A DNA stretch of 64,000 nucleotides, from contig NC_031674.1 of the NCBI RefSeq assembly GCF_001640025.1, forward strand, positions 2,542,001-2,606,000, written 5' to 3'. The DNA is from Sugiyamaella lignohabitans. Lineage: Eukaryota; Ascomycota; Dipodascomycetes; Dipodascales; Trichomonascaceae. Shown one piece after another: positions 29,201 through 38,471 of this stretch. The translations under genes were made by a program, and so were the position numbers. Numbering within the stretch: position 1 is the first letter of the stretch; every line of letters begins with the position of its first letter. The notes beneath the pieces were generated by a model. That model was not told where the DNA came from and ran no database searches. It saw nothing but the letters and a program-made list of their open reading frames with translations.

Positions 29201-30221
29201 ACGTCTTGGTAGTTCGAGTAACCTTTCTGCAATGGCAATAAACCCAACTTCTTATGTTGGGGACATGAATGATGACGATGAGGATTTAGACGATGATGAG
29301 TACGACGATGTTCCGTTGGGTATTCTCAAGGCCCATGGTTTCCCCTCTGGTCCCCAAAGACCTTTGAAGCATATGCCGTCTCAGCAGAGTCTAAGCAATT
29401 TGCCGTTACCAAGTGTACTTTACCAAGGTGAAGTGGGCCCTGGTTCGGGGGGACGCAGTGATGTTGTTTCGTTGAACTCTGGATATTCTGGTCATTCTGG
29501 AATTGTTCCTCCACCCATATCAATGCCTCCTGAAGGTGAACTGCTAGTGAAGCCAGCTTTTACCAACGACATATTTGGTAATTCTACCACTCATATGAAC
29601 AGGGGTCTTATTGGCGAAATTGCCCGTGAGGAAGAAGCGAAAATGAAGAGAAGGTCCTATGGAAACCTTTTATCAGCCCAACGTGCTCAAACACTTATGG
29701 GATCTCCTGTTGGTTATGCGGGCTCGCTCTACAATGGCTATAGTAGTGCAAGTCCTCCGCCAAATAATGCAACTGCGAATAAAAATGGTAATGAAATACA
29801 ACAACAACTTCAGCAGATGATGCAAATGCAGATGCAAATGCTACAACAAATTCAAGGTGGCAACCAAGGCCCCACAATTCCTGCCCAGCGTAAGACGGTT
29901 AGCAGCTTTGACATGGTTCGTCAATCTGGAGCACCATTTTCTCCTCGTCCTCCTTCTCTTAGATCAGTAGCCATGTCGGACAGATCTTTAGATCTTACAA
30001 AGAGCCCTTATATGCGTAGTACGTTCTCACAGGGTCGATTCTCGCCTGCTCCTCAATTAGGTGTTCGTCCTCCGTCTGGTATGAACATGGTTTCGAACTC
30101 TGCAGCTGTCGATGATGAAGATGAGGAGGAGGATGATGAAGGCTGGAAGGAAATGCTGGAGAAGCGTCGCCAATTAAAGGAGTTATGGAAACAACAAACA
30201 TCGGTGCATCTAGTTTCTTAA
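26217..30221 (+). CDS. Large Ser-rich disordered protein, unrecognised
   Basis: I do not recognise this gene. The frame is open from before 26115, but the first ATG is 26217, giving about 1334 aa. A short folded-looking start (MTITPTLGDNPGLGVSW...INGNENKRKTFILGRWTQ) is followed by some 900 residues of Ser/Asn/Pro-rich sequence with many Ser-Pro sites. The conserved-looking part is C-terminal: KSQFDHYRKSIVGLSDLV, an acidic Asp/Glu tract, RLKQDAHLSVYRQKMTKI, DDEYDDVPLGILKAHGFP, a Gln/Met tract (QLQQMMQMQMQMLQQIQ) and an acidic-then-basic helix EGWKEMLEKRRQLKELWK. The composition suggests a phosphorylated cortical or signalling scaffold; that is inference. An upstream exon is possible because the frame stays open before the ATG. 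Confidence 0.8.
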   Translation: MTITPTLGDNPGLGVSWSVASSSENDYEIDVDAWINGNENKRKTFILGRWTQSVPVGNNSSISKPGEANSQSARSPEFTVSPLASTGFGEDSSATSPGYITPSYTRANGGSRKTAVFKPVLNASNPASSPSSSSTLSSDPTAAAALSIRKHEHHKHQQNIEGHDDLSSECLDLSWSLSTRSASSSTSLSADRCSSQTHAHTSPIQTRRGAAPQQSWHGGTADNNKKNNSNGCEQPVNAGGRSSSDFFSKQTPFSQQTGFDLNPSVNAFLGRPERVKSGSDSFSSYSPVSKEFSFSHNPSSIYSGFRTAASILTAATAIGSNPSSPTSDQAITSTVEPGVSKVNSLSRRRIHKNSRAISFNYHVSGKSSGASVKSRSLSQPTEEIQFGSLDPLATSSDSGSFAYFSHVTSPVSVPLGSFSTGAVSSSDLDCVNSRSLQSYISTSRSKSAKSNSHSSSPSRKFFSLLSDSIMSSSLDTKASGPKKLMMGIGNRIASARKVSAAAPKDVDEIPSEFDYSVSSASIPPVPSLPDIPGIPSNSTQESNTDLFNDNLFGFDFANSSASPNRRSTNLDNFQPPRINTSNYYQESIYDDQSLNVPSSPNSIQPSPVLNGGNDFDSNSSSGLFNRDASDIGDVKSDANVGPRSVSGSRSHHLGPTIRSVTNQVTGSGPSSGSGSTSSVSTTATSFDEHDYNKAQSSRKRASLSRDRSSISGLGLISDVPLESSSPPKESQGSILRMKKMFNSYTAVDQSAASSNRLSYNSDVAVTPSSNDVSPRVNRRLSDRSIATPGKDRKLPSKSSSMTFSKKLVFSNIDEVADKDASLAESASRQQLQSPINERQSSGRNDTSKYGPSPAEEADSSDSDFEQETLLPFSTSPSNTGYAGHTKVMPSHSGKVMTKSQFDHYRKSIVGLSDLVNNSDHGEGYDNDDDIGDDDEDEDQGRLRLKHLDDDPENKKESLRMRLKQDAHLSVYRQKMTKITASHSSAALSSFQTPGSRLGSSSNLSAMAINPTSYVGDMNDDDEDLDDDEYDDVPLGILKAHGFPSGPQRPLKHMPSQQSLSNLPLPSVLYQGEVGPGSGGRSDVVSLNSGYSGHSGIVPPPISMPPEGELLVKPAFTNDIFGNSTTHMNRGLIGEIAREEEAKMKRRSYGNLLSAQRAQTLMGSPVGYAGSLYNGYSSASPPPNNATANKNGNEIQQQLQQMMQMQMQMLQQIQGGNQGPTIPAQRKTVSSFDMVRQSGAPFSPRPPSLRSVAMSDRSLDLTKSPYMRSTFSQGRFSPAPQLGVRPPSGMNMVSNSAAVDDEDEEEDDEGWKEMLEKRRQLKELWKQQTSVHLVS

Positions 30222-30700
30222 TTTGTTTTTAGTTTTCTCCTTCCCACTTGCATTTTATTATCATTATCTCAAGCATCTCAACTTGATGTATTGAAATCAT
30301 TTTTTTTCACTTTTAATGTTTTTATATTTAATTTTGGCATATTCATTTTATCAAGTACATATTTTTGAATAAACTATATTTTGATTTATGTTCTCTTATC
30401 CAGCATTAATTATGGTGCGCAACCAGATATACGCACTCATGCTTATGTAAACATAAACTATCATCAAAAGTTCATAGATAAAAAATTTATAACGCAAGAA
30501 AATAGAATAGCAAGAGATATCACACAAGAACCAAATCTATTATCTTCTTTGTACTTTGTAGAAAACTAGATGCTTAATGATCATATCAACCACTGATAAG
30601 GGTTAGGTCAAAGTTAGCAATTGCTAGCTACGACCCTTATACGCGGATCTATTGATTACATATCAGTTCTGAACGAAGTTATCACTTTGGGAATTGTACA
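30222..30700. other. Intergenic region upstream of UFD1
   Basis: 479 bp, AT-rich, promoter-like. TTAGGTCAAAGTTAGCAATTG lies near 30602. No gene is seen. Confidence 0.5.
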
Positions 30701-31940
30701 ATGGTAAGTTTCATACCAAGCTAGATCATTTGTCTAATTGCTTGTTAATTAATTCTCGAATACGATCTAACGGTGTTGATAGTTTGGTTTCAATCAAGCA
30801 ATGGGATTTAATATGCCCCCCTCATGGGGAGGGCCTGGTTCTCAACAATTCAGGCAATATTTCAGATGTTATCCTGTGGCGATGTTGCCCGGGAAGGAGC
30901 GTGAAAACATAAATTTCGGAGGCAAAATTGTGATGCCACCCAGTGCATTGAATAAGCTTACTATGCTTCACATTACTTATCCTATGCTTTTTGAATTAAA
31001 GAGCCAAGAGACAGAGTTGACTACACATGCTGGTGTGTTAGAATTCATTGCAGAGGAAGGAAGGGTATATATTCCTCAATGGATGATGGAAACACTTGCC
31101 TTACAACCTGGTTCATTGATTCAGGTAGGGTCGATTGATTTACCATCGGGATCATTCGTCAAGATCGAGCCCCAGTCGACAGATTTTTTAGATATTTATG
31201 ACCCAAAAGCTGTTTTAGAAAATGCTCTGCGAAATTTCAGCACGCTAACTGTTGATGATATCTTTCAAATTTCGTACAACAATCATATTTATTCCATCAA
31301 GGTTCTTGAAGTTAAGCCTACCAGTAGTCACAATAGTATCTGCGTCGTCGAAACAGATTTAGAGGTTGACTTCGCTCCCCCTGTCGGATATGTCGAGCCT
31401 AGTATCGATAGTAGTGGTCCGCCTTCTGGAACTGCTTCAGTTTCGTCTAATGTTCCCTCAAGAGCTTTCAATACTCCAGTGGGAGCAATGGCAAGTACAA
31501 TCGGGTATGAGAAATTAGTAAAATCCTCAGCAGCTGCGTCCAATGAGTCAAATATTAGATTGAGAAATTTTGAAACGGTATATGCAGGAGAGGGACAAAA
31601 GCTATCTGGCAAATCAATTACAAAATCAAAGCATGAGGACTTCGCTGAATCAGAATCTCAGGGCCCTAACGAAAATGAAGGGCTTGGCAATCTATTGACA
31701 AACTCAGCCCCTGCCTTGGAGTTGCCTTTCGGTCAACTTTTTTTCGGTTATCCTTTGACACCACTGAAGGATGCAGAAGGTGAGAAAGATCGTGAAGAAC
31801 AAGAGCAGGCTGGTAGCAGTATACACTTTCAAGGCTCTGGTCAATCTTTGCGACAAAGTCGTAAACGGAAGAAAGATGGTGTAGCATCGAGTTCCACCTC
31901 TAAGCGCCCTAATTCTCCTGATGTAATAGAGATCGATTGA
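30701..31940 (+). CDS. UFD1: Ufd1, Cdc48 cofactor
   Basis: Binds polyubiquitin with Npl4 and recruits Cdc48 for ER-associated and cytosolic protein degradation. Exon 1 is only the ATG (30701-30703); the intron is 30704-30782 (79 nt; GTAAGT, CTAAC, TAG) and exon 2 30783-31940; 386 aa. After splicing it begins MFGFNQAMGFNMPP, like other Ufd1 proteins. The double-psi barrel region contains FRCYPVAML, GGKIVMPPSALNKL, THAGVLEFIAEEGRVYIPQW, EPQSTDFLDIYDPKAVLENA and NFSTLTVDD. The C-terminal ~150 residues are disordered and basic at the end (RQSRKRKKDG). An alternative start at the internal ATG 30801 would skip the intron. Confidence 0.95.
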
Positions 31941-32046
31941 TGTTATCTACTTCTAGTTTTTACATATAGATAGATGAATCCTTGACCATTTACTTGAATA
32001 CATGTCAGAATTATGCTGATCTAGATCCCCATACTAGTGGGCCATT

Positions 32047-35000
32047 TTAAGAGAATATGTTACCACGGCGGCCAGTACGATAACGACCTGTCACTATCCT
32101 CTGCAAAGACATTGGAAGATCTTCCTCCGGTTCGCTCCCCTGACTGGCATATCTCCCTAGTCGTGCCATATTCGTGTCATCTGATGGGTTTACATATTCA
32201 CGTTCTATTTGGGATAGCGTGCGGGTAAGATCGTAAGTAGAACTCGGTAAGTTGGCCTGCTGCTGTAGCTCGTTGTGTTGCGAAAGAGTTTCAAATGCAG
32301 AAAACTTCCGTCGGCGAAGATTCGCTGGTATTCGATAAATATTGGTCAACTTATCCTCATTTTCATTACTATCCGATTGGGATGCCTCTATCGCGATATC
32401 CTCGGGTGTTTCACGATCAGTTCTAGCTTCATCAGGACTAGGCCCAATGGTTTCTTCATTTAAAGATCGGCTTAAAAACCCATATCGAAAGTTGTTAACT
32501 CCAATTAATAATCTTGTTAGAGTAGTGAGCTCTTCGACATACTCGATTATTTCTTCAAGAGCAGAGCTTGTTGCTGACCAGCTCATATATGTACGTCGAA
32601 TCATACTGCTCTTTTTCTCTAGTTCCGTAAGTGGCCTAGGCTCTATATCTTCTCCTTCTTCCAAGACAGGGCCTGTATTTCTAGTTATTGAGAAGCGATC
32701 ATTTATGAGGACTTCGCGCACGCGGTTCACAACTCTCAAATGAGCTATTCTGGCACTAGGAAGAAATTGTGGTAGTGGCTCTTTCGTTCGGAGAGCAACC
32801 TCCAATGATCTGAAAGTAGTTGTGAGACAACCGTATACTTCTCTACGATATGAATAAACGTAAGGCTAGGAGTTGTTAGATATTAATATATCAGAGAAAC
32901 CACATGCTAACATGTACTTACACTCAGGTCTTCAAGTATTGCTGACCCATATTGCTGTCTCAAAAATGCTATATTGTGAAACTTGTCAATAATTTGATAG
33001 AGTACAAATATGATCTCCGCAAATACCGTATCCAAGGCTCCGAAAGACCCTTTGAGTCTGGGTTCCTTTTTAGCTTGGTTTCCTAAAATGTTAATATAAC
33101 GATGCAAGATCGAAGTTCTGTAATACTTACGAAAACTTTCAGCCAATGCAAGCGACTTGTTTGCTTGTTTCCATATTTTTTGTAGTGCAGCATATGACTG
33201 TTGGGTGGATCTATAAGATCCTCCATCAACTCCCTGAGCTACTATTTCTTCTAATTTCTCGCAACACTCAAGACAACTGACTATCTGGTTTACTAGTTCT
33301 GACCTCGCCTTTACAGGAAACAAAGTAATCTGAACGACGACAGCAGCTGCACCACCTATTAACATCGCTATACATCTTTTTGCGAAGTTCTCCCGAATAG
33401 TACTTGGCGTTACGGGATATATTGTGGATAGAACTACTATTGTAGAACTCACAATGCCAACCATTGCGGCTTTCGGATATGGTGAAGCCAACATAAAATA
33501 ATAGCCGACAATAAGCCCTACAACTATAACCACACACATTACCACATCACCACCAGGAGTTGTACCGGACCAGCCCGCTTCATATGCAGCATACCCCCAA
33601 GCAGCTCCTATGACTAAGCCTATAGTTCTTATGACAAAAAGCATCGCTGTTTCTCCCACGGACGACTCTATAACTAAATTAGCAACAAATCCCACCCAGG
33701 TTCCTTTTATATCAACATACCAGGTCCTCATACTAGCGGAAAATGCAGGGAACGAAACGAGCATCAGTAAAATAGTATACTTGAATGAGAATTTGATATG
33801 AGCACTGTACCTCTCAGGGAACTCTACAAAATCTGCTAAAATATTTCTGAATTTTCCTGTCTGCGTGTCTTCAGTTTCATAATGGCCAACTCGTTCGCCC
33901 GTTGATTTGCTAGTATGGACGCTTGCAATATCAACTTCTTTTAGATCATTCTCCCCAGTCCAAAGATACTTGTGAAGTGTCTTCTTCGAAAATACTGGGA
34001 AAAACCATAAAGACCTTCCAAAAAAACCACGATCCTCTCTCATCGACCTATGCTCAACAATTTCTCTACTGTTGGAAAGCACACTTGATATAATATTAGC
34101 AAACTCTCTGAAGTTTAACAAAAATGAAGATACAAGAAAGTACTCGTCTCGTGGAAGTAACAAAGAACCGCCGTTTGATTCATCTGCTTCGTTGACTTCG
34201 AAATGGGCCGCTGATTCGAGTCTTTGTGGTACAAGACTATCATAGTTGGTGATCGATAAAACTAGAAGTTTCAAAGTTTTATCGATTGCGTCTAATGTAA
34301 TTTTATCTCGATTTTCGTTGTTGGAGGCCTTGCTTACATGATTAGTGTCGTCGTTAATCTTTGCAATTTTCACTAAGGAGTCTGGCACGTCGTATCCATA
34401 TGATACAGCAAGCTTTATACAGTTGAAGCTCATTGAAATAGCTCTCGACAGAGATAGAACCGGTTCGCTAATACTGTCAAGAAAAGCCAACAATACTGCC
34501 GCATCAGCATGTTCAATTTCTCTTGATATTCCATGGTGCAACTCGCCGTCCACAAGCTTTTTGGCTTTTTCGTAATCTTTGCCGAGAAGAGCATATTCTA
34601 ATTCACAGGCGCCAACAATTGCACTCGTACTAGCAGATGCTTGTCCAAGTAATTTCACAATTGGTTTCAGTTCCTTGGGTGCCATATAGGAATAAGTTAT
34701 TTCGAATGTTGATTCAGTCAACACTGTTTTTGATAAAGCTACTTTCTTTCGTATACTAGTACGTTGCTTCTGCAAGGTGGATAGTGTCTTTGCTGCATCA
34801 TCGTTTTTAAAATTAATAAAATAATCCACGGTGGAATTGATATGAAGGTGGATTTCATTCAAACTATCCAATGCTGTAGTTCCAAGAAAGGTAGATCCAA
34901 ATTCGGGATATATCATGATATTAATAAATAAACAAATTGCTATTCCAAATAATAAAGGAATAGAGTAACTTTTGGCCCATTCTTGCATTGGACTGTCCAG

Positions 35001-35606
35001 AGAGCTGAGAAACGAAAAATGAGCAACCAAAAATATCAGGAGTACAAATATGAACAGCCTTGGAGCAATACTTCGCGTGAATCCAATAAATAAAAGCATT
35101 ATAACCTCCATCACCGCCAGAAACGCTAAGGACTTTGTCGTGTCTCCTGTGTGAGATTCAATCAAAATTGCAAAATATCTTCCAAAAGCTGAATACGCTA
35201 GACCGACGGTCAGTCCCGAAAGTGCAAGTACGCACGCTTCAATCATAGCACCAACTCGTCGCCCACCATTCATGCTCACTGCAATTAATGATAGCAAGTA
35301 TTGAGCGGAACCCACTCTCTTCTCCACAGCTGGTATTATACAGAACACAAAACACAACAGGGATCCAAGTGTTGCTTTGCCAATACGAATGACTAGAGTT
35401 CTTGTTAACCCATAAGGCAATATATTATTGGCCGCCGCCAATAATGAACCTTTACATAGCCTTTCTATCATTAGATTAACGAACCATTCAGTATTGGACC
35501 ATATAGGCAATGAAACCAAGTAGTAAATAAAACCCGCAGATCGATCTGTTATCCATCGTACATACTGTGTGTGGACTTCTCCGCCTCTGTGCAGGGTTAT
35601 CTTCAA
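32047..35606 (-). CDS. BRE4-like multi-pass membrane transporter (ArAE_2_N / DUF2421 family)
   Basis: Putative ER/endomembrane transporter of the aromatic-acid-exporter superfamily; S. cerevisiae Bre4 is the nearest named member, with brefeldin A sensitivity. Visible exons: 33131-35606, 32922-33082 and 32047-32865, split by introns 33083-33130 (48 nt) and 32866-32921 (56 nt); at least 1151 aa. Six helices in the N-terminal third, a long cytosolic middle, a second membrane block (IKFSFKYTILLMLVSFPAF ... GYYFMLASPYPKAAMVG) and a cytosolic DUF2421-like tail. The 48-nt intron has no stop and is a multiple of three. The 5' end is unresolved: there is no in-frame ATG near 35606. An upstream exon ending NKFAYILALQ at donor 35693 could join in phase at the AG before ATAACC (about 35600). 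It converges on UFD1, 106 bp apart. Confidence 0.8.
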
Positions 35607-36386
35607 AGAATATTCAAAGAACCAGTATATTCTTTGATTTATATATTTGGATAGAATATGTAGTAGACAGAAAGGATACTAATTTAAACTTACTTGCAAG
35701 GCAAGAATATAAGCGAACTTATTGGGTTTTATAAGGGAGTTTTCCAGAGATTCGAACCGTAGGGCATTGCGCAGCCGTGTTTCTGATGTAACTATGCATC
35801 AACTAGAGAAATGATCGGCTACTTTAATTCCAGCATAGATCACCATCCAGTTCGTGAGAATTATATTTTGAGACTATTTAACGGTATTAAAGCATTTAAT
35901 GTCGAGTAATGCTATAGTGATGCATTCCTTCGTTCAATTTTTAACAGAGTGACAATTATATGGGACTATATAGCACTTAAATTGTTCCTACTTAGACCCA
36001 AACCCAAGTATAAAAAGTTATCACAATCGATTTGATTAAGCTCATATTTTTAGGTAGAGAGCTTCATTCATATGTAGCTACTTTCCAATTATTTTTAAGT
36101 GGTTCTATGAGTTTTTGTATACTTCATATTTAGCGGACAAGTTGTATCAAATAGGGTAGATATATCATGTGACAAGATCGGCGCCGTAAACCTAGCCCAG
36201 AACACAACGATAAGCAAGAGATAAGAAGCTCGGCACATACAACAGCATATATAACAGTGTGGTCTACGAGTGAGTTACAAGCGGTTAACCGGAACAACCA
36301 AAGTTTGTAGACCAGGCGAGAATTATTCGAGGCTCATAATTTTAAAGGCCAGAAGGCTCAACTAGCTTATTTGCTAATGCTTTGAT
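35607..36386. other. Divergent region BRE4-like / ATG15
   Basis: Contains a likely upstream exon of the BRE4-like gene (minus strand, ending at a GTAAGT donor at 35693) and then AT-rich promoter DNA. A TATATAA lies at 36248. No separate gene is seen. Confidence 0.5.
36248..36254 (+). promoter_or_regulatory. Candidate TATA box of ATG15
   Basis: TATATAA 139 bp upstream of the ATG15 start; its position is reasonable for a yeast TATA element. No other support. Confidence 0.35.
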
Positions 36387-38345
36387 ATGAGAGGTGAGCG
36401 CGAGGGTTGTCTTAACGGTCGTGCTGTTCACGATGGCAAGAGGAAGACGGGTGGCGCCGAACGGCTCGAAATCCACAATATCAAAGATAGAACAACTATT
36501 CTAGGAAATGTGACTGGTAGCCCACGTATAATAGAGAGAAGGGGGCTTATATCTAAGTTTCACAAGCCATTATGGGTAGCTGGGTGTCTATTACTGGTGT
36601 TTTTAGTTGCTGGGTTACTGGGTGTGCGTGGCGGCCATCATGAAGCCGAGCTTTTATTGGGTAGTGCGTTTAGCTGGACTTGTAGTGGTCTTTTTGGAAC
36701 ACGTATGGAAGATGCGAAAGCTTCTCTTTACCATACAGGAGAGGAAGGAATCTCGCATCATGAGCATTCGACTTCTGACTCGTCATTTGTGCATTTATCC
36801 ACCCCACTGAGCAATGAAAAGCAAATGGAAGAATCGGCTCTTGACCCATTCGTTTTCGCACTGAAACACATTTATCATCATAATACTGAGCGAAAGCCTC
36901 TTATTCATAAAAGACTGGACATTACTGAAACTTGGCTTAAGGAAGCTTCAGAACTTTGGTGGTCGTCTATGGCTGTAGAAGAAATAAGCGAAAGCGAAAA
37001 GAGTGATGATACTTTAAATAATTCGACCTATTTTAACTACCAATTGTCAGCCCGACCACGTACTTTTGCATTTTCTAAAGAATATCCTATCAAAATGGCG
37101 CCTTTCTCTAAAAAGATACGGCGGATAGCAGATCAATCTCCAGACACTATGGAAGCATATTTGGAGTTTACGAGAACACCCCAGGCCAAAGAAACTAATT
37201 TTATCATGGACTTCGATTGGATTGACCACGAAGTTCCTGTACCGGATGTACAAGATAGAGATACCATTATCACTTTGGCCTATATGGCGTCGGATGCATA
37301 TGTAGATATTCCTCATACGGGTGATTGGACCAATGTAAGCGATCCCTGGAATAATGACTCTTCTTTGGGACTTGGTTGGCAAGAAGATGGTGTAAGAGGT
37401 CATGTGTTTACCAATGTCGATAGTTCGATAGTTGTCATATCTATCAAAGGTACATCTGCTGCCATTTTTGACAGTGGTGGAGATACAGCACCTAATGACA
37501 AAATTAACGATAATTTACTGTTTTCATGCTGCTGTGCTCGCATTAGCTATTTGTGGAATACAGTCTGCGACTGCTACACTGGAGATTCTTATACGTGCAA
37601 TCAAGAATGCCTGGAGGAACAGTTATATTCTGAAGATCGATATTATCGAGCTGTTCTTGATATTTATCGAAACGTTACATCACTGTACCCCGATTCAACT
37701 ATTTGGGTTACCGGCCACTCTTTAGGAGGCTCATTAGCTGCTCTTCTTGGCCGAACATATGGACTTCCAACAGTAGGTTTCGAGGCTCCTCCTGAGCAGC
37801 TAGCTACTAAACGTCTCCATTTACCTCAGCCCCCTGGTATCCCTCCGTGGGAGGATCACATATGGCATTTTGGCCATACTGCGGATCCTGTGTTCATGGG
37901 GGTTTGCAATGGGGCTGGCTCTACCTGTTGGATTGCAGGATACGCTATGGAGACACAATGTCACACGGGACTCCAGTGTGTATATGATGTGGTGGAAGAT
38001 CTAGGCTGGCATGTATCGATGGTGAATCATCGGATCCACGTTGTCATAGACGATGTCATTCTCGCCTATAACACCACCCCCACTTGTCGGGTGGGCCCCC
38101 CTTGTGAAGACTGCTTCAATTGGAACTTTGTTTATCCAAGCATTCCCGAGCCTCCTACTACAACGAACTCGCCTATATCTTCCACGACGACCTCAGAGGT
38201 TATCACCTCTCCGGGAACTCCAACTGACACAGGAACTCCCGAGAAGTGCATTCGGCGGTCATGGTATGGCCGCTGTATCGAATATGGCCCTGATGATCCG
38301 CCAGTCGATATTGAACCAGATCCTGGTAGTGACCATTTCACTTAG
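36387..38345 (+). CDS. ATG15: Vacuolar autophagic-body lipase Atg15
   Basis: Phospholipase/lipase delivered by the MVB route to the vacuole, where it breaks autophagic bodies. The 652-aa product has a basic cytosolic start, one signal-anchor helix (about residues 58-78, WVAGCLLLVFLVAGLLG), and a luminal class-3 lipase domain with VVISIKGTSAAIFDSGGD, a Cys-rich segment (FSCCCARISYLWNTVCDCYTG) and the nucleophile elbow TGHSLGG (Ser445). GFEAPPEQLA, FGHTADPVFMGVCNG and the late His of NHRIHVVIDDV complete the Atg15 signature. A Thr/Pro-rich tail follows. Longer than S. cerevisiae Atg15 (520 aa), mostly at the N-terminus; an internal start at residue ~80 would remove the anchor and is unlikely. 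Confidence 0.95.
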   Translation: MRGEREGCLNGRAVHDGKRKTGGAERLEIHNIKDRTTILGNVTGSPRIIERRGLISKFHKPLWVAGCLLLVFLVAGLLGVRGGHHEAELLLGSAFSWTCSGLFGTRMEDAKASLYHTGEEGISHHEHSTSDSSFVHLSTPLSNEKQMEESALDPFVFALKHIYHHNTERKPLIHKRLDITETWLKEASELWWSSMAVEEISESEKSDDTLNNSTYFNYQLSARPRTFAFSKEYPIKMAPFSKKIRRIADQSPDTMEAYLEFTRTPQAKETNFIMDFDWIDHEVPVPDVQDRDTIITLAYMASDAYVDIPHTGDWTNVSDPWNNDSSLGLGWQEDGVRGHVFTNVDSSIVVISIKGTSAAIFDSGGDTAPNDKINDNLLFSCCCARISYLWNTVCDCYTGDSYTCNQECLEEQLYSEDRYYRAVLDIYRNVTSLYPDSTIWVTGHSLGGSLAALLGRTYGLPTVGFEAPPEQLATKRLHLPQPPGIPPWEDHIWHFGHTADPVFMGVCNGAGSTCWIAGYAMETQCHTGLQCVYDVVEDLGWHVSMVNHRIHVVIDDVILAYNTTPTCRVGPPCEDCFNWNFVYPSIPEPPTTTNSPISSTTTSEVITSPGTPTDTGTPEKCIRRSWYGRCIEYGPDDPPVDIEPDPGSDHFT

Positions 38346-38471
38346 CATTGTAACTCATTTTATTAATCAATTTATTATTTATTTTGTTAGTTTTTGGTTT
38401 GGTTAGTAAATGCTCCACCATGTTAAGCCGCGTCATCATATGCATGTTGTTGTGAAGCTGGACGATCTTGA

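Noticed and set aside
35735..35780. Possible tRNA (minus strand CGGTTCGAATCTC resembles a B box)
   Set aside because: The T-stem is mispaired and no acceptor, D or anticodon arm forms around it.
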